From: JBBQSF01 sp038214085
GTDB taxonomy: Bacteria > Bacteroidota > Bacteroidia > Bacteroidales > CG2-30-32-10
NCBI GenBank assembly: GCA_038214085.1
Contig: JBBQSF010000043.1
Coordinates: 1 to 22,091, forward strand
Length of the DNA: 22,091 bases
Direction: 5' to 3'
The position numbers and the translations under genes are program-made. Below the pieces are notes generated by a model. That model searched no databases, was not told the DNA's origin, and saw only the letters and a list, made by a program, of their open reading frames with translations. Below are positions 1 to 5,633 of the stretch, one piece after another (positions within the stretch are counted from its first letter, which is position 1; each line of letters starts with the position of its first letter).

Positions 1-28
1 AAATTCATCTAAAAAAATATAGGTACTA

Positions 29-124
29 TTAATCGTGGCAACCAGCAACAGTTTTAGAAATTTTAGCACAACACTGAGCAACTTTTTTTTCTTTTTTTGG
101 TTGTTTTTTAATCAATGATTTCAT
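29..124 (-). CDS. 31-residue Lys/Cys-rich small peptide (hypothetical)
   Basis: This is a short ATG-to-TAA frame 35 nt downstream of the ArsM-like methyltransferase on the same strand, so probably cotranscribed with it. The N-terminal half is strongly basic, with nine lysines in all (K2, K6, K7, K10, K11, K13, K14, K21, K24). The C-terminal half holds a vicinal Cys pair C18-C19 and a C29-H30-D31 end. I see no signal peptide or membrane segment. A vicinal Cys pair plus a third Cys next to His could bind a thiophilic metal or metalloid, or carry a modification, but that is inference. I do not recognise the family. That the frame is real is supported by its position and its cysteine pattern. Against it are its short length, the lysine runs expected from A-rich DNA and the lack of a clear ribosome binding site. 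Confidence 0.5.
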   Translation of the reverse strand: MKSLIKKQPKKEKKVAQCCAKISKTVAGCHD

Positions 125-159
125 AGCAATTTAATTATTATGTAAATATAAAATTATTT

Positions 160-780
160 TTATTTTTTTCCGGTAATAGTAAACGAGATAACCTGAACAC
201 TTCCTTTATCATAAGGTTGAGATTCTTCAAGAATTTTAACAGTACTGAACCCTGAATTAATGATATTTTTCATGTAAACATCTTTTGTAACAGCTCCGCC
301 CCAACATTCAGAAATTGCAACAGGATCATTAGCGTATTTTTCAGGGATGGTTTCAGTGGCATAAATATCGCTAATAACAAAACTGCCACCAACTTTCATT
401 ATTCTATATATTTCATTCCAAACCGCCTGTTTGTCAATTACATGATTCAAAACGCAGTTAGATGTTACATGATTCGCAACACCATCATTCAAAGGAATAT
501 GCTCCAGTTCGGCGCGTAAAAATCTTGCGTTTTTTATATTTTTAAGCTGGGCTTCTTTTCTCGCTTTTAACACCATTTCTTCCGACAAATCAATACCATA
601 AACAAATCTGGCTGTTTCTGCCATTTTTATCACATCATTTCCTTTTCCACTTCCAAGGTCAATGCAAATATCATCATTTTTTATTTCGATGAAAGATAAT
701 GCTTTCCCGCACGACAAGCAACAATCAGTACCAGCAAGTTGAGAATATCTTTTATCAATTTCAATAATTACATTATTCAT
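160..780 (-). CDS. ArsM-like SAM-dependent methyltransferase
   Basis: This is a 206-aa class I SAM methyltransferase. SAM-binding motif I is DLGSGKG at residues 41-47, and the acidic end of beta-2 is the D of YGID at about residue 64. It resembles arsenite methyltransferases rather than generic family members: SNCV (C109) and the SECWGGA segment (C159) match the two downstream cysteines that bind As(III) in ArsM. The N-terminus carries a CCxxC cluster (C20, C21, C24) that could supply the third thiol. ArsM transfers methyl groups from SAM to trivalent arsenic in the cytoplasm. The protein is shorter than typical ArsM (roughly 250-390 aa) and lacks the C-terminal extension. No arsR or other ars gene is visible next to it. 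An unrelated small-molecule substrate remains possible, so I leave the gene symbol empty. Confidence 0.75.
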   Translation of the reverse strand: MNNVIIEIDKRYSQLAGTDCCLSCGKALSFIEIKNDDICIDLGSGKGNDVIKMAETARFVYGIDLSEEMVLKARKEAQLKNIKNARFLRAELEHIPLNDGVANHVTSNCVLNHVIDKQAVWNEIYRIMKVGGSFVISDIYATETIPEKYANDPVAISECWGGAVTKDVYMKNIINSGFSTVKILEESQPYDKGSVQVISFTITGKK

Positions 781-805
781 ATCTATATATATGCATTTAA
801 AGATA

Positions 806-813
806 CAAAGGTA
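806..813 (-). promoter_or_regulatory. -7 promoter box of the ArsM-like gene
   Basis: Read on the minus strand this is TACCTTTG, a full match to the Bacteroidota -7 consensus TAnnTTTG, 25 nt before the start codon. I see no clear -33 TTG. Confidence 0.5.
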
Positions 814-861
814 CTGTTTTTTTTCATCTTTGTAAAAAAAATGAATTTGTTTTTTGTGGAA

Positions 862-1782
862 TTAAAAACATAAAAAAGAAAACCTGAGATGATTCTCTCT
901 GTTATATTCCAATGCTGGTGCAGGAAATTTTACAAAATTCAGCGCATGAAACAAGATTTTTAATGCCTTTGATTTTGTTGGAATGCGTGTAAAATCAATG
1001 TCGGGAGAAATATAGAACTGCCGATATCTGGTAAAGTATGGTATTGCATTTCCGTTATAGGAAGAAGAATTCTGAAAGGCTCCTGTCATTCCATCAGCGC
1101 CATACCCGAAAGCAATATTCAACCATTTTGGAAATTTGGATTCTTTGTTTAGGAAACTACCTATGTTTGCCGAAAGCCAGTATGTTTGTCCATTATAATC
1201 TTTCACCATATTTTCGGTAAGATTGCTGCCCATGAGGTCGGGGCGGTATTTTGAGTACTCACTTTGATGAAATGACCATTTTAATATTACTCGCTGCTCC
1301 TTCCATGCCAGTTGCTGACTTATAAAAAGTGCCGAGCCAAAAGTGTTTGCTGCCAAATCGCCTGTAGAAGCGCCCCATTCCTGAGAAAAACCGTCAAGGG
1401 TTTCAATGGTTGTAAGAAAAATAAAGCCCAAGCTTCCGCCAAACCATACTGCTTTTTTTTCAGGAACACCGCACCATTTAAGCGTTTTATAACCAAGCAT
1501 CCCCAAAGTAGCAGATGTAGTTGCATGACCAATCTTGTCCATTTGAAGCCACTCTAAATTGTCATTAAAAAAATGAAACGACGATCGCGGATAATCCTTA
1601 TACCATAAGCTGTTCAGCGCATAAAGTGATGTTCCGTACAAAACGGATTCGCTACCAATTACCCAATGCAATCTGCTCTTGTTCACAATTGAAGTGTCAA
1701 TAGATGAAGCAATAGAGTAGCTGGATAAAGACAGGAGGATAAAAAACCCAATTAGAATTTTTACAATTCTTTTCAATAACAT
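862..1782 (-). CDS. DUF2279-type secreted/membrane protein
   Basis: This 306-aa protein begins with a signal peptide or membrane anchor (hydrophobic at about residues 7-26). The DKIGHA motif at 82-87, followed by a glycine-rich hydrophobic stretch (about 89-124) and then E127, D130, WGAS (136-139) and GD..AN..G (141-149), matches the DUF2279 pattern. That family includes the E. coli YfiM lipoprotein and shares a polar-residue layout with VanZ-like proteins. The C-terminal half (about 190-306) is rich in aromatic residues and looks like an outer-membrane or periplasmic beta region. No enzymatic role is established for the family. The start codon directly precedes a normal signal sequence. It is divergent from the lipoprotein gene at 2075 and lies about 80 nt upstream of the methyltransferase, which has its own promoter box. 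Confidence 0.7.
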   Translation of the reverse strand: MLLKRIVKILIGFFILLSLSSYSIASSIDTSIVNKSRLHWVIGSESVLYGTSLYALNSLWYKDYPRSSFHFFNDNLEWLQMDKIGHATTSATLGMLGYKTLKWCGVPEKKAVWFGGSLGFIFLTTIETLDGFSQEWGASTGDLAANTFGSALFISQQLAWKEQRVILKWSFHQSEYSKYRPDLMGSNLTENMVKDYNGQTYWLSANIGSFLNKESKFPKWLNIAFGYGADGMTGAFQNSSSYNGNAIPYFTRYRQFYISPDIDFTRIPTKSKALKILFHALNFVKFPAPALEYNRENHLRFSFLCF

Positions 1783-1860
1783 CTTCTTATAATTTAAATA
1801 ATCCAGCTTCTGAATCCATTAAACAGATACAATTGGAAACACTGTTAATGGCTGACATTA

Positions 1861-1868
1861 CAAAGATA
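1861..1868 (-). promoter_or_regulatory. -7 promoter box of the DUF2279 gene
   Basis: Minus-strand TATCTTTG matches TAnnTTTG and lies 78 nt before the start codon at 1782, which would give a leader of about 70 nt. No good -33 element is seen. Confidence 0.4.
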
Positions 1869-1914
1869 TTATTATTTATTTTAATTGAATACAGCCATCG
1901 TTAATATTATTGCG

Positions 1915-1945
1915 GCATAAAAAGAAAGAGACAGTTTCTTTATGC
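1915..1945. repeat. Imperfect inverted repeat between divergent promoters
   Basis: The left arm GCATAAAAAGAAA (1915-1927) pairs with the right arm TTTCTTTATGC (1935-1945) across a 7-nt loop, with a two-A bulge in the left arm. It lies between the outward-facing -7 boxes at 1861-1868 and 2019-2026, so it is probably in neither transcript. An operator is possible; chance is also possible. Confidence 0.3.
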
Positions 1946-2018
1946 GATTATTGGGCGTTTTTTAGCACCAACAATAAGACATTTAAAACCAACTATTTTA
2001 AAGATATAAGTATATTGC

Positions 2019-2026
2019 TATCTTTG
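2019..2026 (+). promoter_or_regulatory. -7 promoter box of the lipoprotein gene
   Basis: TATCTTTG is a full match to TAnnTTTG, 48 nt before the ATG at 2075. The divergent gene uses the identical octamer. Confidence 0.45.
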
Positions 2027-2074
2027 TTTATATTATTGGAGAAAGAAGACTTTTACTAATTAATGTAAAAAATT

Positions 2075-2668
2075 ATGAAAAAAATTATCTTTTTATTTTT
2101 AGCATCATCACTATTTTTAATTTCTGCTTGCGGGCTTTCAGCTAAAGAAAAAAAAGAAAAATTCACTAATGATTCTATTACAAAAGCAGATTCTATTGCC
2201 AAATCAATTGTTGCTGTGGAAAGCTGGGATTTTTATCTTACCGCCAAAAAGGATACCAATGCTTTTAAAAATAAATACGCCCACAAAAAGCTCATACTCA
2301 GTAACCTTGTACTCGAAAATATTTGGAGCAGTAAAAAGATTTTACAATGTTTAGCTTATTCGCCCAAGGATTCAATTGTTTCAAGCCCATCAAGAGATGC
2401 TGTCAAAAAACTAAAACTTGACAAATCGCAAACCATTGTGCAAGGTATCACTGGTAAATATTATCCCGAAGGTCCATATTATATTGAATTACATTTTAAT
2501 ACTCCAGTTGATATTGCTACATTGAAAGAATGTTTTGTTAAAGAAGAATCAAAAGTAAAATTCTGGAATTACTATACTATTCTAACAGTTGAAGGTGATT
2601 CAGCATATATCAGGTCCAACAGCTATGTGATAAATAATTGTGTAATTAAAGAAAATAACACAAAATAA
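2075..2668 (+). CDS. Small lipoprotein, possibly with an OB-fold (tRNA_anti-like) domain
   Basis: This 197-aa protein has a lipoprotein signal peptide with lipobox I-S-A-C, putting the lipidated cysteine at C19. A charged linker with coiled-coil tendency follows (about residues 23-50, rich in Lys, Asp and Ser). The region from about 65 to 170 alternates hydrophobic and polar residues (LILSNLVL, IVQGITGKY, YYIELHF), as expected for a five-strand barrel of the kind found in Bacteroidota tRNA_anti-like proteins. That assignment is a pattern judgement only. Cys residues at about 111, 153 and 190 are unusual for a lipoprotein and could pair. It is probably attached to the periplasmic face of a membrane. 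It is monocistronic, with its own promoter box and a terminator just after the stop. Confidence 0.65.
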   Translation: MKKIIFLFLASSLFLISACGLSAKEKKEKFTNDSITKADSIAKSIVAVESWDFYLTAKKDTNAFKNKYAHKKLILSNLVLENIWSSKKILQCLAYSPKDSIVSSPSRDAVKKLKLDKSQTIVQGITGKYYPEGPYYIELHFNTPVDIATLKECFVKEESKVKFWNYYTILTVEGDSAYIRSNSYVINNCVIKENNTK

Positions 2669-2688
2669 AATTAGCGCTTTAAATAAAA

Positions 2689-2718
2689 AAAGCACCTTTC
2701 ACAATTGTGAGGTGCTTT
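2689..2718. terminator. Bidirectional intrinsic terminator
   Basis: AAAGCACC (2689-2696) pairs with GGTGCTTT (2711-2718). The perfect palindrome TCACAATTGTGA (2699-2710) extends the stem after a 2-nt bulge. A-rich sequence lies on the left, so minus-strand transcripts end in U-rich RNA. It separates the convergent genes ending at 2668 and 2740. Confidence 0.8.
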
Positions 2719-2739
2719 AGTATAATTTACAAAATTCTT

Positions 2740-4080
2740 TTAAAATTTATTCAGTATATTCTTCATTTCACTAATTTTTGCAGCAAGCAATTCTTCTGTT
2801 TTTGCTTCTGCAATAAAGCGCAGATAAGGCTCTGTATTAGAAGGACGGATATTGTACCACCAATCAGGGAATTCAACTCTATAGCCATCAAAATCATAGA
2901 ATGCAGTTGGATTTTCATGTTCTTCAAAATGCTTTTTCACGGCTTCCATTGCTGCTGCCTTTTGCTCAATTTTAAAATTAAGTTCTCCGGAATTGGCATA
3001 TTTTGCAATACGTGAAATAAGCTGTGAGACAGAGATTCCCTTTTGCTTCATTTTATTAAAAATATCAAGTATCAGAAGGCAAGCCATAATACCTGAATCG
3101 GAATAATAAAAATCTTTAAAATAATAATGACCGGCGAGTTCTCCACCGAATATTCCGTCAATTTCTCGGAGTTTTAGCGCTGCGTAAGCCCTACCTACAC
3201 GCCACATGTACATTTTACTTCCAAACTGTTCGATATATTCTGCTACTGCTTTTGAAGTTCTGATATCTTGCAATACATTACCTTTCAATCCTTTTTCTTC
3301 AAGAAAATAATGCGCAAGCACAGCTATCATAAGGTCTGGCGAAATAAATTTACTATTCTCATCCACAAACATCACACGGTCGGCATCTCCATCAAAAATA
3401 ACCCCAATATCCGATTTCTCTGATTTAACGAGGTGTTTGAGTGCTTCCACATTTTCTTCTTCCAGAGGATTTGCTTCGTGATTTGGAAATGTACAATCGA
3501 GATCATCAAAAATATATTTCACATCCGCAGGCAACAGTTCTTTAATAAATAATGCAGCCATACCGTTCGAACAATCCACTGCAATGCGCAAACCAGACAA
3601 ATCTCGCTGATACGTTTTGAGAAATTCAATGTATTCAGTATTTACAGGATAATCAATAATGCGTCCCAAATTTTCTGAAATATGAATTTCTCCCGTTTTG
3701 ATAAGTTTTTCCAGTTCTCCTAAACCACTGTCAAACCCAACAGGCAGAGCATTCGTACGGGAAATTTTTAATCCGTTGTATTCTTTCGGGTTATGAGAAG
3801 CGGTAATCATAACCGATGCGTCAAAGTGATGTTTTGCTGTAAAGTAATACACCATAGGCGTTGTTGATAGCCCAATATCATATACATCAGCACCACTGTC
3901 GTTGATTCCCTTACAAAGAAATTGATATATTTCGGGGGAAGAAATGCGATCGTCGCGACCTACAAGAATTTTTTTTGTATTGAGTAAAGAAGGCAGGAAA
4001 AATCCTATTTTGTAAACATCTTCTTTGTTGAAGTCATTATTATAGATACCTCTGATATCATATGCTTTGAATGCGCCCAT
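2740..4080 (-). CDS. Phosphomannomutase/phosphoglucomutase (ManB/AlgC type)
   Basis: This 446-aa cytoplasmic enzyme of the alpha-D-phosphohexomutase superfamily interconverts hexose 6- and 1-phosphates, feeding GDP-mannose or UDP-glucose synthesis. All four domains are present: the phosphoserine loop TASHNP (93-98, catalytic S95), the Mg2+ loop DGDADR (230-235), the sugar-binding loop GGELAGHYYF (312-321) and the phosphate-binding RPSNTEP (412-418). Two sugar-contact positions differ from the Pseudomonas AlgC pattern. The usual VGH reads VGR (R297), exactly 17 residues before E314, and the GEMS-type serine is alanine (A316). Whether mannose or glucose phosphate is preferred cannot be read. 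The gene lies 55 nt downstream of the hydrolase-like gene on the same strand and has no promoter box of its own, so cotranscription is likely. Confidence 0.93.
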   Translation of the reverse strand: MGAFKAYDIRGIYNNDFNKEDVYKIGFFLPSLLNTKKILVGRDDRISSPEIYQFLCKGINDSGADVYDIGLSTTPMVYYFTAKHHFDASVMITASHNPKEYNGLKISRTNALPVGFDSGLGELEKLIKTGEIHISENLGRIIDYPVNTEYIEFLKTYQRDLSGLRIAVDCSNGMAALFIKELLPADVKYIFDDLDCTFPNHEANPLEEENVEALKHLVKSEKSDIGVIFDGDADRVMFVDENSKFISPDLMIAVLAHYFLEEKGLKGNVLQDIRTSKAVAEYIEQFGSKMYMWRVGRAYAALKLREIDGIFGGELAGHYYFKDFYYSDSGIMACLLILDIFNKMKQKGISVSQLISRIAKYANSGELNFKIEQKAAAMEAVKKHFEEHENPTAFYDFDGYRVEFPDWWYNIRPSNTEPYLRFIAEAKTEELLAAKISEMKNILNKF

Positions 4081-4135
4081 GTGTATAATGTTTTAATGAA
4101 TAAATTATGTTGCAAATTGTGGCAGAATCAGAAAT

Positions 4136-4957
4136 TTATTTCAGGAATGTTTTAATTTCTTCGAAGTATTTCTTTTTGTTTGACGAAAATGTTGTGGAAG
4201 CAGTAGCATCTTTTACGATATATGTAGTGGTAATGCTACTCCGTATTTTTGCAACCTCTTTAGCAATTTTAGGTGTAAAAATGGTTTCATTTTCTCCGGC
4301 AATAATAAAAATTCCAGCAAGTGTTCCTCCTTTTGCTTCCAAGGCGTATGTAGGCTCCATAGTGTTTTTATTGTACCCAAGAGGAAACAACGCATCAGAG
4401 CCATTGGCCTCTTTGATCACCTTTTTCATATTTTCAAAATTATTATATGGAGAATCCGCAATAATTTTCCCAACTTCTGAATGGTTGGCTCCAACACCAA
4501 GCGAAAGCCCTGCGCCAATACCACAACCATACATGTGAACAGTTCTCATCTTGGAATGATATTTTTTTACATAAGCAAGAGCTGCTTCAACATCCTTTTC
4601 GAATTGGGAATATATAAAAAAGTTATTATTTATTGTAAAATCACTACTCTTACCAAAGCCTCTGTAATCGTATGTTATCACATTATAACCCAGAGCCAGA
4701 AAATTGCTTGCAACTTCAATTAGGTCTGCCATGTTGCCATCGCCGTCGTCGCTGAGCACTATTATTTTATACGAATTGGCTTCAGTGGCTTTAAAAAACC
4801 AGCCAAACAAATTAAGATTGTCTTCCGTAGGAATAGAAATTTCTTCAAAAGTCATTCCGTAATCTGCGGGAGTAATGGCATAATCTTTTTTAGGATTGAG
4901 GGCAAAAGTGCAGATTCCGGTAAAAAGCAATACGGATAAAATGAGAGTTTTTTTCAT
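4136..4957 (-). CDS. Secreted alpha/beta-hydrolase-fold protein lacking the catalytic triad
   Basis: This 273-aa protein has an N-terminal signal peptide (hydrophobic 4-19, cleavage probably near A19). The fold is recognisable: strand IIVLSDD (65-71), the YDYRGFGKS segment (96-104), the elbow after HMYG (141-144), ADSPYNNF (167-174) and the late FIIAGENET strand (217-225). Every catalytic position seems changed. The nucleophile elbow is G-C-G-I-G (144-148) with Gly146 where Ser belongs. The HG oxyanion motif after the first strand is replaced by DDGDGN. The acid position is E224 instead of Asp. The loop expected to hold the His (249-256) has none. It is probably a periplasmic pseudoenzyme or binding protein. 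It is the first gene of a likely two-gene unit with the mutase and is divergent from the toxin-antitoxin operon. Confidence 0.75.
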   Translation of the reverse strand: MKKTLILSVLLFTGICTFALNPKKDYAITPADYGMTFEEISIPTEDNLNLFGWFFKATEANSYKIIVLSDDGDGNMADLIEVASNFLALGYNVITYDYRGFGKSSDFTINNNFFIYSQFEKDVEAALAYVKKYHSKMRTVHMYGCGIGAGLSLGVGANHSEVGKIIADSPYNNFENMKKVIKEANGSDALFPLGYNKNTMEPTYALEAKGGTLAGIFIIAGENETIFTPKIAKEVAKIRSSITTTYIVKDATASTTFSSNKKKYFEEIKTFLK

Positions 4958-4974
4958 GGTTTAATTTTTATTTT

Positions 4975-5003
4975 CGAATGTAAAAATATTAAAAAAAATG
5001 CAA
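4975..5003 (-). promoter_or_regulatory. Promoter of the hydrolase-like gene
   Basis: On the minus strand a -33 TTG (5001-5003) is followed after 18 nt by TACATTCG (4975-4982), one mismatch from TAnnTTTG, 17 nt before the start codon. The -33 TTG lies inside the 13-bp repeat shared with the toxin promoter. Confidence 0.4.
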
Positions 5004-5010
5004 CTTTATA

Positions 5011-5148
5011 ATGAACTCAAAAGAATTGACATTTTTTAACTTTTTAAAATATTTATAATACAAAATTATTACAGCTACATTTGTTGAAAAGTATTCAAAT
5101 GACCCTCGCCGAGTTCATATTCCGTTTGGTGTAGCCAATGTTAAATAA
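5011..5148 (+). pseudogene. Possible remnant of a small coding region, interrupted by a stop
   Basis: From ATG 5011 to TAA 5146-5148 one frame reads through 45 codons with a single internal TAA at 5056-5058. The second half (5059-5145) looks coding: it encodes a stretch ending EKYSNDPRRVHIPFGVANVK, with balanced residues and GC-richer codons unlike the surrounding DNA. The first half is AT-rich and less convincing. I do not recognise the product. It may be the 3' end of a lost gene, or chance. Confidence 0.3.
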
Positions 5149-5168
5149 ATTTTCCATATATGCTGTCA

Positions 5169-5220
5169 GAAATATTTCAAAACCTTAAAGTGCAATATTT
5201 GCAATATTTAACAAAATATT
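5169..5220. promoter_or_regulatory. Cluster of AATATTT repeats, possible operator
   Basis: The cluster holds the perfect palindrome GAAATATTTC (5169-5178), a tandem pair of GCAATATTT (5192-5200 and 5201-5209) and an inverted AAATATT (5214-5220), all immediately upstream of the toxin promoter. That is where an antitoxin with a helix-turn-helix would be expected to autoregulate. This is inference, and the motif is simple AT-rich sequence. Confidence 0.35.
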
Positions 5221-5231
5221 CAACTATAAAG

Positions 5232-5263
5232 TTGCATAACTCATAAAATAATAATTATATTTG
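5232..5263 (+). promoter_or_regulatory. Promoter of the toxin-antitoxin operon
   Basis: A TTG at 5232-5234 and TATATTTG at 5256-5263 are separated by 21 nt and match the Bacteroidota -33/-7 pattern. The -7 box ends 15 nt before ATG 5279, so the leader is only about 9 nt. This also rules out the upstream TTG at 5261 as a start. Confidence 0.6.
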
Positions 5264-5278
5264 CAGAGAATAGGAAAA

Positions 5279-5629
5279 ATGATCACGAAACAAGAAGTTG
5301 AAAATTATTTGAACGATTTTAAAGTTAAAATGCAAATTTTTGGCATTTTGTTTCTTGACGATAGGGGGAAAAACCAGCAAACATTGCACGATTTGGAAAT
5401 ATCTCCAACAAAGCGCAAAGAGATTATAGCTTCCCTTAAAGTTGACGATTATTCCGAAGGTCCGCTGGAGGAGAAAATGCGTGGAATTTTACCCATGTGG
5501 GTTTTTGGCAAAAAAGTAAATAAAAAAGAAGTCTATATTAAAATTAGTATGGGATTGGAAAACAACAGTGCAGTATGTATTTCATTTCATATTGCAGAAC
5601 GATCAATCAATTATCCATTAAAAAAATAA
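5279..5629 (+). CDS. MqsR-like type II toxin
   Basis: This 116-aa protein is probably an mRNA interferase of the RelE/MqsR fold. It shares with E. coli MqsR an N-terminal helix (about 3-17), a helix-turn ending in a sLkvdDYs segment (52-59) and the late strands VYIKIS (85-90) and CISFHIAE (100-107), which align with VYLKIT and IVSFKEK of MqsR. Y86 corresponds to the catalytic-site Tyr81 of MqsR, but Lys56, Gln68 and Lys96 of MqsR have no clear identical counterparts, so the active site differs. ATG 5279 is chosen because the upstream TTG 5261 falls in the -7 box. The antitoxin gene starts 4 nt after the stop, giving the toxin-first order typical of mqsRA loci. Activity has not been shown. Confidence 0.75.
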   Translation: MITKQEVENYLNDFKVKMQIFGILFLDDRGKNQQTLHDLEISPTKRKEIIASLKVDDYSEGPLEEKMRGILPMWVFGKKVNKKEVYIKISMGLENNSAVCISFHIAERSINYPLKK

Positions 5630-5633
5630 GAAC

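Larger units (their letters stand above)
4998..5237. repeat. 13-bp perfect inverted repeat bounding a 240-bp segment
   Basis: ATGCAACTTTATA at 4998-5010 is the exact reverse complement of TATAAAGTTGCAT at 5225-5237. Each copy contains the putative -33 TTG of one of the two divergent promoters, in the same orientation relative to its gene. Terminal repeats of a small degenerate insertion are an alternative, but I see no target-site duplication beyond A-rich flanks. Confidence 0.6.
4958..5260. other. 303-nt divergent intergenic region
   Basis: This is very AT-rich apart from a locally GC-richer patch at about 5101-5140. It contains the promoters of the hydrolase-like gene (minus) and the toxin gene (plus), a 13-bp inverted repeat at its two ends, a cluster of AATATTT-containing repeats next to the toxin promoter, and a possible broken small ORF (5011-5148). 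No RNA gene was recognised. Confidence 0.6.

Noticed and set aside
1848..1904. Short plus-strand ATG frame of 18 codons in the divergent intergenic region
   Set aside because: It overlaps the minus-strand -7 box of the DUF2279 gene, is very AT-rich and has no promoter or coding signal.
4107..4538. Long plus-strand open frame opposite the hydrolase-like gene
   Set aside because: It is an antisense shadow; the minus-strand frame has a signal peptide and a recognisable fold.
5101..5140. GC-richer patch considered as a tRNA or small RNA
   Set aside because: No cloverleaf, no T-loop motif and no strong hairpin; a coding remnant explains the composition better.
5261..5278. TTG start extending the toxin by six residues
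   Set aside because: The TTG lies inside the -7 box TATATTTG; ATG 5279 gives a normal leader.
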